From RPQJ01 sp963706535 (GTDB lineage: Bacteria > Pseudomonadota > Gammaproteobacteria > Steroidobacterales > Steroidobacteraceae): DNA of 64,000 nt. This document shows, piece after piece, positions 43,347 to 52,302 of this stretch. The stretch's first letter is position 1. Each line of letters starts with the position of its first letter. The translations under genes and the position numbers were made by a program. The notes beneath the pieces were generated by a model that was not told the DNA's origin, did not search any database, and worked only from the letters and a program-made list of their open reading frames with translations. The stretch covers positions 119,207-183,206 of the forward strand of contig CAVPMU010000025.1 of the NCBI GenBank assembly GCA_963706535.1. Direction: 5' to 3'.

Positions 43347-44564
43347 TTACCCGTCCGTGCCATCGTTGACCAGTAGTCGAACGAGCCTTGCCCTCAACCG
43401 CCACAAGCCCGGCACCGACCCCAATCGATTCACGGAATCGACCAGTCGCCTGATGCGGCGCGATCGCCGCAATGCGTGCAGCGCAGCCGACTCGATGTCA
43501 GTCTGGCCGCATTGTGCAGCCCATCGATGCACCTCCCGGATGAATCCCTCCTCGTTGGCGTCTGGAATATAGAGACGCCGGAGCAGCCGGGGTTCGAATT
43601 CAACGGGGAACGCGCTCCGGTGCGCCGTGGCCCCCAGCATGCTCAATGTTGCCATTGTTCGAACGCACTTCGGACAGCGCCCGCAGTTCGACGCAGCCCC
43701 GCGCCTCCAGCAGACGTGGAGATTCGCCAAGGCAACCTCGTGACGCGCGATCAGGGCCGTCTTTTCGACGCGGTCGAATGCCGCGCCGTCGTGCACGATT
43801 CGCAATGACGAGGTCGACAGGAGCGGGTCGGTCATCGGGTGCGACCCCCACGGAAACAGGTGGTCGTAGGAATGGCTGGACCCGATCAGGGCCTTCGAAT
43901 AGCGTTTTTCCAGGACCAGGACGGCTGCAGCGAGTCCAGCCCCATTCGTCAGCCAACCCCATCCGCGGTGCCACAGTGAGCCCGGCCTGCGAAGATTGGT
44001 TCGAATCACGATCAGATTGCGACCAATGCCGCGGGCGCCGTCGCTGAGCGCGCGGTTCATCGCATCGAATTCCTCGACCTTGTCGAGGGGGATGTCGAAG
44101 CCCTGGACGTTGATGAGATCCCCGACATGTCCGATCGCGCCCGGTTCGACGTCCGGGGCGTGACGAAGTACGGTGAACCACGAGTCCACACCGCCGGAAA
44201 AGAACGCCGCAGTTTGGCCGGCAACCGCTTTCGCTTCCATCTTCCGAAGGACCGGCACGTTGATGCGCACCGGCCGAAGCGACGGATACCACGCTCGCCA
44301 GGCCGCCTGCAGGCATCGCAGGTTATCCAGCAATTCGGCATCGGCAGGGAGGTCAGCCGCGATGTCCTCCCCGGTTTCCAGTGCGTAGGGCAGCATGCAG
44401 ACCAGCCACGGATTGGCCGATTCGGACAGTTCGCCCTGCAGATCCGCCGGCACCTCGAACCACACATCCAGTGTCATGCCGGAACCCATCTCGATGCGTC
44501 CGGTGACACGCGACACATGATCCCGGCCGGGACACTCCGTTTTATCGACCGAAACGAGTCGCAT
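43347..44564 (-). CDS. QueC-like PP-loop ATP pyrophosphatase in an EPS locus
   Basis: 405 aa. AFFSGGVDSWFTVLR (SGGVDS at 123-128) is the PP-loop. Downstream C285, C294, C297 and C300 (VCWRRGAASNCGRCPKCVRTM) form a C-x8-C-x2-C-x2-C zinc cluster as in QueC. The N-terminal 110 residues are not QueC-like, and the substrate segment IGSSHSYDHLFPWGSHPM differs from QueC. QueC-type enzymes adenylate a carboxylate and convert it to an amide or nitrile, so amidation of a sugar acid is one idea (inference). Leftward operon: this gene, then the GT2. Confidence 0.75.
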   Translation of the reverse strand: MRLVSVDKTECPGRDHVSRVTGRIEMGSGMTLDVWFEVPADLQGELSESANPWLVCMLPYALETGEDIAADLPADAELLDNLRCLQAAWRAWYPSLRPVRINVPVLRKMEAKAVAGQTAAFFSGGVDSWFTVLRHAPDVEPGAIGHVGDLINVQGFDIPLDKVEEFDAMNRALSDGARGIGRNLIVIRTNLRRPGSLWHRGWGWLTNGAGLAAAVLVLEKRYSKALIGSSHSYDHLFPWGSHPMTDPLLSTSSLRIVHDGAAFDRVEKTALIARHEVALANLHVCWRRGAASNCGRCPKCVRTMATLSMLGATAHRSAFPVEFEPRLLRRLYIPDANEEGFIREVHRWAAQCGQTDIESAALHALRRSRRIRRLVDSVNRLGSVPGLWRLRARLVRLLVNDGTDG

Positions 44565-44587
44565 GGGAACCTTCCATCGTTGTCGAC

Positions 44588-46072
44588 TCAGTTCGACGCA
44601 CGGCTCCGGAGTATCGGCATCAGCCGGACCTTCTCCAGCAGGTACGACTCCGCGCCGGACGGACTTCCGGCCAGTTGCCAGAGCGCGGCGGTCGTCATGG
44701 CATACGCCAGAACGCCGACTACTACCTTAATGGCCAAGAGCACGGCCAGCGCCTGTGGCGGCAGGAGAGCCGGCACGAGCAGCACGCACGGCACCATGAC
44801 GGCGGCTCCTGCCAGCGGTCGCCACGCACTTTCAAGCATGGCCTGTGCACGCAATTGGGGAACCGCCGATACGACCATGGCAAGCATGCCCAGCAACGCG
44901 CCCAGGGATACCGCCAGACGAACTTCCGCTACAGCCCTCGCCTCGGCTTCTGGGAAGACCATCATCAGGAGCAGCAGGAACGCGAAAAACCTGGCGACGG
45001 ACAACATCGCAAGTGCCCGGACGCGACCCAGCGCAAGCAGAGCGTACTGGCCACTGTGCGAGAGTGCCGTGGCGACGCCGACGAGGCCCAGCACCTGGAC
45101 GAACGGCACCGCGGATGTCCATTGATCCCCGAGCAGGATCGGCACGAACTCCGCCGCCACCAGCGCGACGCCTACGCCGGCCGGCACCCCGATGAACGCC
45201 TGGACGCCGAATGCGAGCAACACGATCCGCCGCAGTTCAGCCGGATCGTCGCGCACGTTGACGAACGCCGGAAACATCACGCGCCCGAGCGGCGCCAGGA
45301 TCTCCGTGGTCGGCATGCTCGCGATCTCGTCGCTGACCGCGTACGCGCCGAGCACGGATGCGTCCGCGCGCCGGCCAACCACGAACTGGTCGAGCCTCAA
45401 GGACAGATAGCTGGCAATACTCAGCACCAGGTTCCATTGCGAAAAAGACCAGATTGCGCCGAGCCTGCTGAATGACCACTGCGGACGGAACGGATGCATC
45501 CCATAGCTGAGGGCCACTCCAATCAGGCGCCCCGCCAGACTGCCGAACACCAGCGCCCAATATGACCTCAGCGTCAGCGCCAGACCGATCGTGACCAGCG
45601 TGCCGATCACGCGCTTCGTGAAGAAAAACCTGAAGTCACGTCCGAACTCCATGTCCTTCTGGAAGCGGACGATGCCGATGTTTTCGAGTCCGCTCACCAG
45701 CACCGCGAGCGCGATCACCCGCATCACGTCCACCACACGCGGATCGCCGTAGTACGCGGCCACGAATGGCGCGCCGACAGCGACGATGATCGCTGCCAGG
45801 GTCGTCTGGCACAGCCGCAGGGTCCACGCCGTATCGAAATCGGCCTTGTCCGCCGTGCTGTTCTGTATGAGTGCCGCACCGACACCGAGGTCCAGCAGTA
45901 CGTCGATCAGGCCGACCACGATCATCGCCATGGCCACGAGGCCGAAGTCGGCCGGCACCAGGACCCGCGCCAGGATCAACGTGCTCGCCAGCCCGATCAA
46001 TCGGTCCGTCCACCGCATGCCGACGGAGAGCAGCCCGCCCTTGAAGGCCGTCGTTCGGTGCGCGGACGTCAA
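44588..46072 (-). CDS. Oligosaccharide flippase, WzxC-like (copy 2)
   Basis: 494 aa with about 14 hydrophobic segments. GGLLSVGMRWTDRLIGLASTLILARVLVPADFGLVAMAMIVVGLIDVLLDLGVGAALIQN is the classic start of the WzxC/lipopolysaccharide exporter branch, and VVGRRADASVLGAYAVSDEIASMP is its central motif. It exports the undecaprenol-linked repeat unit. It overlaps the upstream Wzy-like gene by ATGA. A second flippase lies at 30431, in a different branch. Confidence 0.92.
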   Translation of the reverse strand: MTSAHRTTAFKGGLLSVGMRWTDRLIGLASTLILARVLVPADFGLVAMAMIVVGLIDVLLDLGVGAALIQNSTADKADFDTAWTLRLCQTTLAAIIVAVGAPFVAAYYGDPRVVDVMRVIALAVLVSGLENIGIVRFQKDMEFGRDFRFFFTKRVIGTLVTIGLALTLRSYWALVFGSLAGRLIGVALSYGMHPFRPQWSFSRLGAIWSFSQWNLVLSIASYLSLRLDQFVVGRRADASVLGAYAVSDEIASMPTTEILAPLGRVMFPAFVNVRDDPAELRRIVLLAFGVQAFIGVPAGVGVALVAAEFVPILLGDQWTSAVPFVQVLGLVGVATALSHSGQYALLALGRVRALAMLSVARFFAFLLLLMMVFPEAEARAVAEVRLAVSLGALLGMLAMVVSAVPQLRAQAMLESAWRPLAGAAVMVPCVLLVPALLPPQALAVLLAIKVVVGVLAYAMTTAALWQLAGSPSGAESYLLEKVRLMPILRSRASN

Positions 46073-47346
46073 GCAGGCGGCTCCGCATTCGTGCGTCCGG
46101 CCGTCATCCGGAGCATGACCATCAGGATGGCGATGAACCAGATCCGACCCTCGAACTTCGGATACTGCGCAAACATGTCAGCGACCGTGATGGCGGCCAG
46201 CGCCCCGGCGGCGGCTGGCAGCACGGCACCCAGGAAGCCGTCGTCATTGGCCAGGCGCGTCTTGAGGGTACGCAGGGAGCGATAGATCCAGACCAGCATC
46301 GCGATGTAGAACAGGCCGCCCGGAACCCCGTGGTCCACCAGCATCGTCATGAAGGTGTTGTGCGAGGCCCGCCCACCCCGCGATAGCATCGATGCGTCCA
46401 TGTAGCTGGGGCTCAGCACCGTCGTGCACATGTGTCCGCAGCCGAGCGGGCGCTGGCTGAACATCAGCCACTGCTTCTCGATGATCACGAGGCGACCGGC
46501 GCCCGTATCGACACCCTCGATTCTCTCGCCGCGGTACTTCACCGTTTCGACCCGGTTCCAATACGTCTCGTTCGTGAGCAGCATGAAGAGCGCGGCCGCC
46601 AGCACGGAGAGGATCCGTACGCGCTTCTGAAAGCGGCCGGGCGTGAAGAGGTTGTAGATCACGCCGCCTATGCCGGCCGCAAGAAAGCCACTGCGACTGA
46701 TGGTCGTAATCAGCCCGTTCACGATGAACGGAATCACGCCGAGCAGACCCGCCTTGACGGGCCGCCCGCCGGCAAGGAACAACGAGCCCGCAACGAAGAC
46801 ACCTGTGGCAAGCTGCAATGCTGCTGCATTGGCCTCGCCGATCCCGGGACCACCGAAATCCTCAAATCGCCCACCCTTGTAAGTCGTGAACGCAATCCAC
46901 CCTAGATAGAAACAACCAAGCACATGCGCCCAAAGAAACCAACCCAGGTGCCTCTCGGAATCGACGCACTTGTAGACTAGAATTATCAGCAGAAGAAACT
47001 TCATATACATGGTCAACAGGTTCTGGTGCATTTGGGTATCCAGTGCCCAGAACAATTGCACCGCAATCCACGCAATGAAAAGCACAAACGCCCAGAGCGG
47101 TTTACTGCGTGTGATCAACGACCGCGACGAGTTGTCTCGGTGCAAAGCCAAAGCCAGCAGGGTGATCCCAGCGGCGATCAGCGACCACCTCTGGTCGAGC
47201 AGGAATCCCTGCCCCCACCATCGCGAAGGTGGATTCAGGTAGAAGACCGCGACATAGGTCACGAGTCCGAATATCGGATGACGGGCGAGCGCAAGTAGCG
47301 ATCCGATCCCAAAGGCGACAAGGAACAGCAGCCCGGTGAGCGACAA
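46069..47346 (-). CDS. O-antigen polymerase/O-ligase-like protein, exosortase A-associated type
   Basis: 425 aa, about 11 hydrophobic segments and a large periplasmic loop (about 245-345) containing SRGGRASHNTFMTMLVDHGVPGG, the R...H-N-x-[FY] motif of Wzy/WaaL-type ligases. The opening FGLVTYVAVFYLNPPSRWWGQGF resembles the putative O-glycosylation ligase subfamily found in XrtA loci. It polymerises repeat units or transfers glycan to protein in the periplasm. First gene of the leftward block; AT-rich DNA (47347-47449) separates it from a divergent gene. Confidence 0.83.
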   Translation of the reverse strand: MSLTGLLFLVAFGIGSLLALARHPIFGLVTYVAVFYLNPPSRWWGQGFLLDQRWSLIAAGITLLALALHRDNSSRSLITRSKPLWAFVLFIAWIAVQLFWALDTQMHQNLLTMYMKFLLLIILVYKCVDSERHLGWFLWAHVLGCFYLGWIAFTTYKGGRFEDFGGPGIGEANAAALQLATGVFVAGSLFLAGGRPVKAGLLGVIPFIVNGLITTISRSGFLAAGIGGVIYNLFTPGRFQKRVRILSVLAAALFMLLTNETYWNRVETVKYRGERIEGVDTGAGRLVIIEKQWLMFSQRPLGCGHMCTTVLSPSYMDASMLSRGGRASHNTFMTMLVDHGVPGGLFYIAMLVWIYRSLRTLKTRLANDDGFLGAVLPAAAGALAAITVADMFAQYPKFEGRIWFIAILMVMLRMTAGRTNAEPPA

Positions 47347-47449
47347 GGAGTACCACCCGCTACGTTATAGACAATTTCGATTCTGGATTCTGACACACAT
47401 TTTCGGCCAAGGCTTTGATGCACCTTAGCTTTTCTACTTGGAGAGGTGG

Positions 47450-48946
47450 ATGAGGATTTACTGGCAGCGACTCCTGGCAGCACTTGTTGCGTCGGTCGGG
47501 ATACTTGCCCTCGGTTGCACGATCTATGCAGTAAGCGACATCCGATCGTTCGAGTGGCAACCGTTAGGTGAATTGTTCGGATTACGCGGCGTCGCATTCA
47601 TTGCCTTTATTCTAATCGGCCTCGCGGTCATAACCGCGCTTTGCGCCCGCACTGCCATCGCCACGATGCAACCTGTATTGCCCCGCAGTCGAACTTTGCG
47701 GCTGGGCCTGCTGTTGTGGATAGCCATGGTCGGCTGGCTTGCCGAATGGGTCTTTCTCGAGAAGCCCGTCAGCGTCCGGATGCAGGACGCTGCTCTGGGC
47801 CAAGATCACATACGTATCGCCACGGAACGAGCGATTGCACGATTTCAGGGTGACGGCAGTCTCGACGCACTCTCGCGAACTAATGATCCCGGAAGGCGCG
47901 CCCAGCTCGCGCTCATGCTTGGCCGTGTGGCCATGAATCGCCCAAGTGTCTTCGACGACGTATCAATAGGTAACACCATAGCCAAGTATGCGAGGCGTTA
48001 TGATTTAAGCCCCGTCCTACTTCTCGACTGGGCGTATCTCGATAGCTTCTACGGCGAAGCGCCTTCGGGACCCATGCCATTCTTTCGCGAGATTAACGGT
48101 GAATTGTTCCGGGATCTCGTTCAGTTACACCTCCCATGGTGGTTCATCGAGAGTCCGATTCGAATTGCGCTAATCGAAGGTCCCTGGCTGGACTACCTTG
48201 TCCCGCGCGGACTCGCCTGGAAGCTGCGCTACGCATTCCAAAAAGCAACCTACGACATCGCGATTTCGCCATACATGAACAGTGTCTACTCCGACCTGTT
48301 CCTGATACTTAGGGAGTATCGAGGCGAATTTCCCGAACTCTTCGGGCCAGGCGCACCGCGAAATCAAATTGCAGAGAGTTTCGACGTCCTTAAGGACAAC
48401 GGCTTGCTGCCACCCTATGATTTCCCGTTCACGCAGCAACGCAGATCTCCTGGGTACTACCGAGCGCACCGAACCGAGCTGATAACATTTTCCAGGGCCG
48501 CGGTTTATCGACTCATCACGGACTTCGAGTTCGCCACCAAAGTCCAGGCTCTGGTGGCCCATTACTATTCCGATCGCTATTCCGAGGCGCTTGGGGCGGA
48601 TGTCTGGGCCCGCGTGCCAGAGCGACAGAAGACGGTCCTGCTGGCCATCTTGCGTGACGTTGACACGACAAACATCGGAACGGTCTCCTACAATCTTTAC
48701 ATGGTCCCGGAGTTCAACTGCACCCCCATCGCATATGTATCCGCCGAAGCCGCACGCGATCCAGCAGCGATCCTGCAAGACGACGTAACGTGGCTGCCCG
48801 AGGACAGCGCCCGATTCTGGGGCGCGACTGGACTAATGCTGCATGGCCTGAGTGAGGTCTGGGCTACGGTGACCGGAACAGCCTTGCCGGGTGTCACGCC
48901 CGCCGCCACCATCGACGACGCGACAATCGTACTGGCCCGACAATGA
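47450..48946 (+). CDS. Large membrane-anchored protein of unknown function
   Basis: 498 aa from ATG 47450, with GGAGAGG at 47440-47446. Three hydrophobic segments in the first 115 residues (about 10-32, 48-72, 88-105) are followed by a long periplasm-sized domain rich in Trp, Tyr and Phe (LLDWAYLDSFYGEAPSGPMPFFREIN, LHLPWWFIESPIR, YVSAEAARDPAAILQDD). I recognise no family or catalytic motif. It overlaps the following DPM1-like gene by ATGA, suggesting that it works with its polyprenyl-sugar product. Less GC-rich than the core island. Confidence 0.75.
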   Translation: MRIYWQRLLAALVASVGILALGCTIYAVSDIRSFEWQPLGELFGLRGVAFIAFILIGLAVITALCARTAIATMQPVLPRSRTLRLGLLLWIAMVGWLAEWVFLEKPVSVRMQDAALGQDHIRIATERAIARFQGDGSLDALSRTNDPGRRAQLALMLGRVAMNRPSVFDDVSIGNTIAKYARRYDLSPVLLLDWAYLDSFYGEAPSGPMPFFREINGELFRDLVQLHLPWWFIESPIRIALIEGPWLDYLVPRGLAWKLRYAFQKATYDIAISPYMNSVYSDLFLILREYRGEFPELFGPGAPRNQIAESFDVLKDNGLLPPYDFPFTQQRRSPGYYRAHRTELITFSRAAVYRLITDFEFATKVQALVAHYYSDRYSEALGADVWARVPERQKTVLLAILRDVDTTNIGTVSYNLYMVPEFNCTPIAYVSAEAARDPAAILQDDVTWLPEDSARFWGATGLMLHGLSEVWATVTGTALPGVTPAATIDDATIVLARQ

Positions 48947-50046
48947 AGACAGTAATAATAATTCCGACCTACAACGAACGTGAAAACATCGAGCCGCTCG
49001 TTTACGCACTCGAGCAGCAATTCACCAAGATGCAGCACGACATGCATATCCTGGTCGTTGATGATTCGTCCCCCGACGGAACAGCGGACGCTGTCCGGCG
49101 TCTGCAAGCGACGCGAACAAATCTGCACTTGCTTCTGGGAACCAAGGCCGGCCTGGGTACTGCGTACATTCGCGGGATGAAACATGCCATCAATGAGATG
49201 GGTGCGGATGCCGTGTTTGAGATGGATGCCGACTTCTCCCATAAGCCCGAAGACGTGCCTCGGCTGATGACCAACCTCGATCATGGAGCGGATCTTGTGA
49301 TTGGTAGCCGGTATGTTCCAGGCGGAACTGTTCCGAAAGAGTGGGGCATGCACCGTCGCGCAAACTCGCTCGGCGGTAACATAGTCGCCCGCTATCTCGC
49401 CGGCGTATATCGTGTTCGCGACTGTACTGCCGGCTTTCGCGCGATCAAGACCGAGGCGCTACGGCGCGTCAACCTCGACGCGTTGCGTGTTCAGGGATAT
49501 GCCTTCCAAGTGGCTCTCCTGCACGCACTGGTCGTGCAAGGAGCACGCGTGGTCGAGGTCCCAGTCGACTTCGTCGACCGAAAATACGGCGAGTCCAAGC
49601 TTGGACTGCGGGACATCATTGAATTTGTCGAGAACGCTTGGTGGATCCGCTTCCAAGCGTCGCGCACATTCATCAAGTTTGGAATTGTGGGCGCAAGCGG
49701 CGTCGTCGTGAATCTTGGGTTGTTCACGCTGCTGCTGAACGCTGGGGTGAACAAATTCGTCGCATCTCCAGTGGCGATCGAGGCTTCAATATTGTCGAAT
49801 TTCGTGCTGAACAATTATTGGACCTTTCGTTGGCGGAAGACAGCCGACAGGACGCACGTCAAGGGGCTGAAGTTCAATGCTGTCTCCTTGGTTGCCCTCG
49901 TTATCAGCTATGGCACGTTCGTCCTGCTGTCCTATCTTCTTCCGACCACGCCCCCACAAGTGCACCAGTTCGTCGGAATCGTGCCGGCGACGCTCGTCAA
50001 CTATTTCCTGAACTCGTACTGGACCTTCCGCCGCAGCAAAGAATAG
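48943..50046 (+). CDS. DPM1-like GT2 fused to a GtrA membrane domain
   Basis: 367 aa. Residues 1-235 are a polyprenyl-phosphate sugar synthase (IIIPTYNERENIEPLV, LVVDDSSPDGTADAV, GLGTAYIRGMKHA, AVFEMDADFSHKPEDV with D-x-D, VIGSRYVPGG, TAGFRAIKTEAL). Residues 240-365 are a GtrA domain of four helices (FIKFGIVGASGVVVNLGLF, FVLNNYWTFRW, NSYWTFRR). The product, a polyprenyl-P-sugar, could feed the PMT-type enzyme at 37514. Convergent with the TPR gene. Confidence 0.92.
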   Translation: MKTVIIIPTYNERENIEPLVYALEQQFTKMQHDMHILVVDDSSPDGTADAVRRLQATRTNLHLLLGTKAGLGTAYIRGMKHAINEMGADAVFEMDADFSHKPEDVPRLMTNLDHGADLVIGSRYVPGGTVPKEWGMHRRANSLGGNIVARYLAGVYRVRDCTAGFRAIKTEALRRVNLDALRVQGYAFQVALLHALVVQGARVVEVPVDFVDRKYGESKLGLRDIIEFVENAWWIRFQASRTFIKFGIVGASGVVVNLGLFTLLLNAGVNKFVASPVAIEASILSNFVLNNYWTFRWRKTADRTHVKGLKFNAVSLVALVISYGTFVLLSYLLPTTPPQVHQFVGIVPATLVNYFLNSYWTFRRSKE

Positions 50047-50105
50047 TAGCCGCGCGGTAACTCGGCAGCGGTAACGGGGACCTTGCGGCAATCGATACGT
50101 CAAGT

Positions 50106-50831
50106 TCAGGGTGTCTTCGATGGGACTGGCAATGGCTCTAGTCGATATCCTACCTGGGACAGCCTGTCGCGTAATCCTGGCAGTGGGAATCCGGCGGAAT
50201 ACGCAGCGAGGGCGTGCTCTTTGGCTCTTGCGTAAAGTTTCAGGTCAAAATACATCAGGCCCAAGTTGTAGTGCGTCTCGGCCGATGCGGGATCGAACTC
50301 GAGTGCCCTCTTGTACCAGGCCTCCGCGCGATCCGTATCATTCTTCTTCCAGAAGTAGTTTCCACCGAATAGCAGCACGGTGGCATCATCCGGCGTAAAC
50401 CGGTGCGCCCAATCAAGGTAACAGCGAGCGGTCGGGTAAGTAAGGAGGTTCCCACCGGCCAACTCATACCGAATTAGCAGAGCCAATGCCTCGTGATGGT
50501 TTGGGCTGTGGCGGAGCGAAAAATCCAGATTGCCGATCACTCTGGGCGCGTATGGCGACGGTGTGTTCAGCTCTTTACGTGCTGGAATCGTGTGATAGGT
50601 ATCTAGATCCCACACTTTCTTTTTGCCTTGTGGCGAAACGTCTTTCATCCTGTAATCGAATCGCGCCAGATCGACGGCTCGGTACTCTCCACAGCCGAGA
50701 CTGAACGCGTCGGACGACAGGTCCGCCGAGTCCGCGTTAGTAGCCAGAAAGGCAGCACTGCCAACAATTGTCAGCCAACGCATTTTGCAGCGCAAATTCA
50801 CTCGTGCGCGATTGCTGAAAGTGCTACGCAT
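50106..50831 (-). CDS. Exported TPR-repeat protein
   Basis: 241 aa from ATG 50831. An N-terminal signal-like segment (MRWLTIVGSAAFLATNADSA) is preceded by a basic stretch; ATG 50783 is an alternative that starts at the hydrophobic core. Residues about 150-215 hold TPR units (GNYFWKKNDTDRAEAWYKRALEFDPASAETHYNLGLMYFDLKLYARAKEHAL). TPR proteins in EPS loci act as assembly or export scaffolds. It starts 16 bases beyond the stop of the first Tat protein and is probably in the same operon. Confidence 0.78.
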   Translation of the reverse strand: MRSTFSNRARVNLRCKMRWLTIVGSAAFLATNADSADLSSDAFSLGCGEYRAVDLARFDYRMKDVSPQGKKKVWDLDTYHTIPARKELNTPSPYAPRVIGNLDFSLRHSPNHHEALALLIRYELAGGNLLTYPTARCYLDWAHRFTPDDATVLLFGGNYFWKKNDTDRAEAWYKRALEFDPASAETHYNLGLMYFDLKLYARAKEHALAAYSAGFPLPGLRDRLSQVGYRLEPLPVPSKTP

Positions 50832-50846
50832 ATCGAGTTCTCGCAC

Positions 50847-52274
50847 TCAGACCCCATCGACCGGAAGCTTGTACACATAGGTCGGCGCATCGACTTCCAT
50901 GCAAACGACCAGGGCCGACTGCCCATTGCCCATGTCCTCGATGATGTTGAACTTGCTCCATGCACCGTTGTTTGCCGGCTTCATTCCCGAGACCGGATTC
51001 GCCGAACCTGAAGCCGGCGCCACGGTCGTGACCATCCACTGCGCGCCGCTGTCGTAGGTGCCGTCCGATCGCGTGGGCACGCGGAGTCTTATCAACTGGC
51101 CGCCTAACGACTTTGGATCGCCGAGCAGGATCGACTGAGACGCTTTGTGATAAACCGCTCCGAGACCCGGGGTCGTCAATGCTTCAAGATTGCTTGCAGG
51201 CGACACGCTCCACGCGGATTCCGCGAACGGATCGGACGCCTTCAGATTCAGTACGATCACGCCGTTGGCGTCGCGCGCCGGCGCGACGAACAAGCGCCAA
51301 CGATCCTCACCGGACGGGTCGTGAACAACAGCCGCCCATCGTCCACTTTGGCCCGTGTTGTTAGCGTATATATTCACAGGCGACCCTCGGATTGCGGCCG
51401 TCGTGGTGTCCAACGAGGCCCAGGCACGTAGTGCCGTAGCTCCATGTGCGCACCAGATCTTCCCTGTCACGGGGTCGAGCGCAGCGGGGGGAGCCGTACC
51501 CATAGAAGCATTCTCCGGGTGCGTGGAGCCGAGCCACTTCCACGGACCAGAATCATTTCGCCAGGGAAGCGGGGTGCCATCGGGGGCGTTGGGTATGCCC
51601 GGTGCATTCCGATCAAACGACCATGCATGCTGCGTGCTGTATCCTATGCCAGAAGGAGACGACTGGTGTGGGTACCAGACTTTGCCGTTTGAAAATAAGC
51701 ATGAATGCCAGCCATGCACAGCTCGCATTCGACCGTCGAGATACATGGCTGCAAAACCGTTTGGTACGAACCCTTGGCCGGACGGCGAGTTGGACGTGCT
51801 CTTGCCCTGGGCGGACATGATCGGCGAGATCATGTCGCCAGGCGATGGGTCGGTAAGTCGATACCACTGCGGCACGTCCGTACGGAGACTGCATGCGTAT
51901 ACTTCATTTCCCGCATAGTCGCCGTGGCCGCCGTTCGCCGCGAACAGTAGCTCGCCGCGCGTCTGGTCAACGCACGCCCCAGTCCACGCCTGAGTCATGG
52001 TGGCAAACGTAGCCCCGTAGCCGAGTGGTACTCCGTGGTAGGCGTCAATCAGACGCTGCCCCTTCGAGGCCGCCATGGGCACCCAGCTCTTCTCAGTGAG
52101 ATCCAGGAACCACGACGGTGCCGCGCCACCGGAGACACAGGTCGTTTGAACACTGTCCGCGCCACTCACGCTTAGGATGCTCGGCGGACAGGGTTTGCTT
52201 TCGCTCTGCGCAACCCACGGAATGACGGCGCCAGCCAGGCCTGCGGATGCCGAAAGGAATTCTCTGCGTTTCAT
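50847..52274 (-). CDS. Tat-exported protein, unknown (paired protein 1)
   Basis: 475 aa. KRREFLSASAGLAGAVIPWVA is a Tat-type signal (RR-x-F-L). The mature start KPCPPSILSVSGADSVQTTC is shared with the neighbour at 52303. The rest has many Trp/Gly/Asp turns and repeated HGA/GNGGHGDYAGN-type motifs, suggesting a beta-propeller or carbohydrate-binding fold, but no catalytic site is recognised. Tat export suggests it folds in the cytoplasm with a metal or cofactor. 28-base gap from the upstream paired gene. Confidence 0.7.
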   Translation of the reverse strand: MKRREFLSASAGLAGAVIPWVAQSESKPCPPSILSVSGADSVQTTCVSGGAAPSWFLDLTEKSWVPMAASKGQRLIDAYHGVPLGYGATFATMTQAWTGACVDQTRGELLFAANGGHGDYAGNEVYACSLRTDVPQWYRLTDPSPGDMISPIMSAQGKSTSNSPSGQGFVPNGFAAMYLDGRMRAVHGWHSCLFSNGKVWYPHQSSPSGIGYSTQHAWSFDRNAPGIPNAPDGTPLPWRNDSGPWKWLGSTHPENASMGTAPPAALDPVTGKIWCAHGATALRAWASLDTTTAAIRGSPVNIYANNTGQSGRWAAVVHDPSGEDRWRLFVAPARDANGVIVLNLKASDPFAESAWSVSPASNLEALTTPGLGAVYHKASQSILLGDPKSLGGQLIRLRVPTRSDGTYDSGAQWMVTTVAPASGSANPVSGMKPANNGAWSKFNIIEDMGNGQSALVVCMEVDAPTYVYKLPVDGV

Positions 52275-52302
52275 GTCTCTGGTCCCGACGAATCTGGGGT
52301 GA

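Noticed and set aside
43347..44564. True queuosine gene queC
   Set aside because: The protein is much longer than QueC, its N-terminus is unrelated, and it is embedded in a glycan operon.
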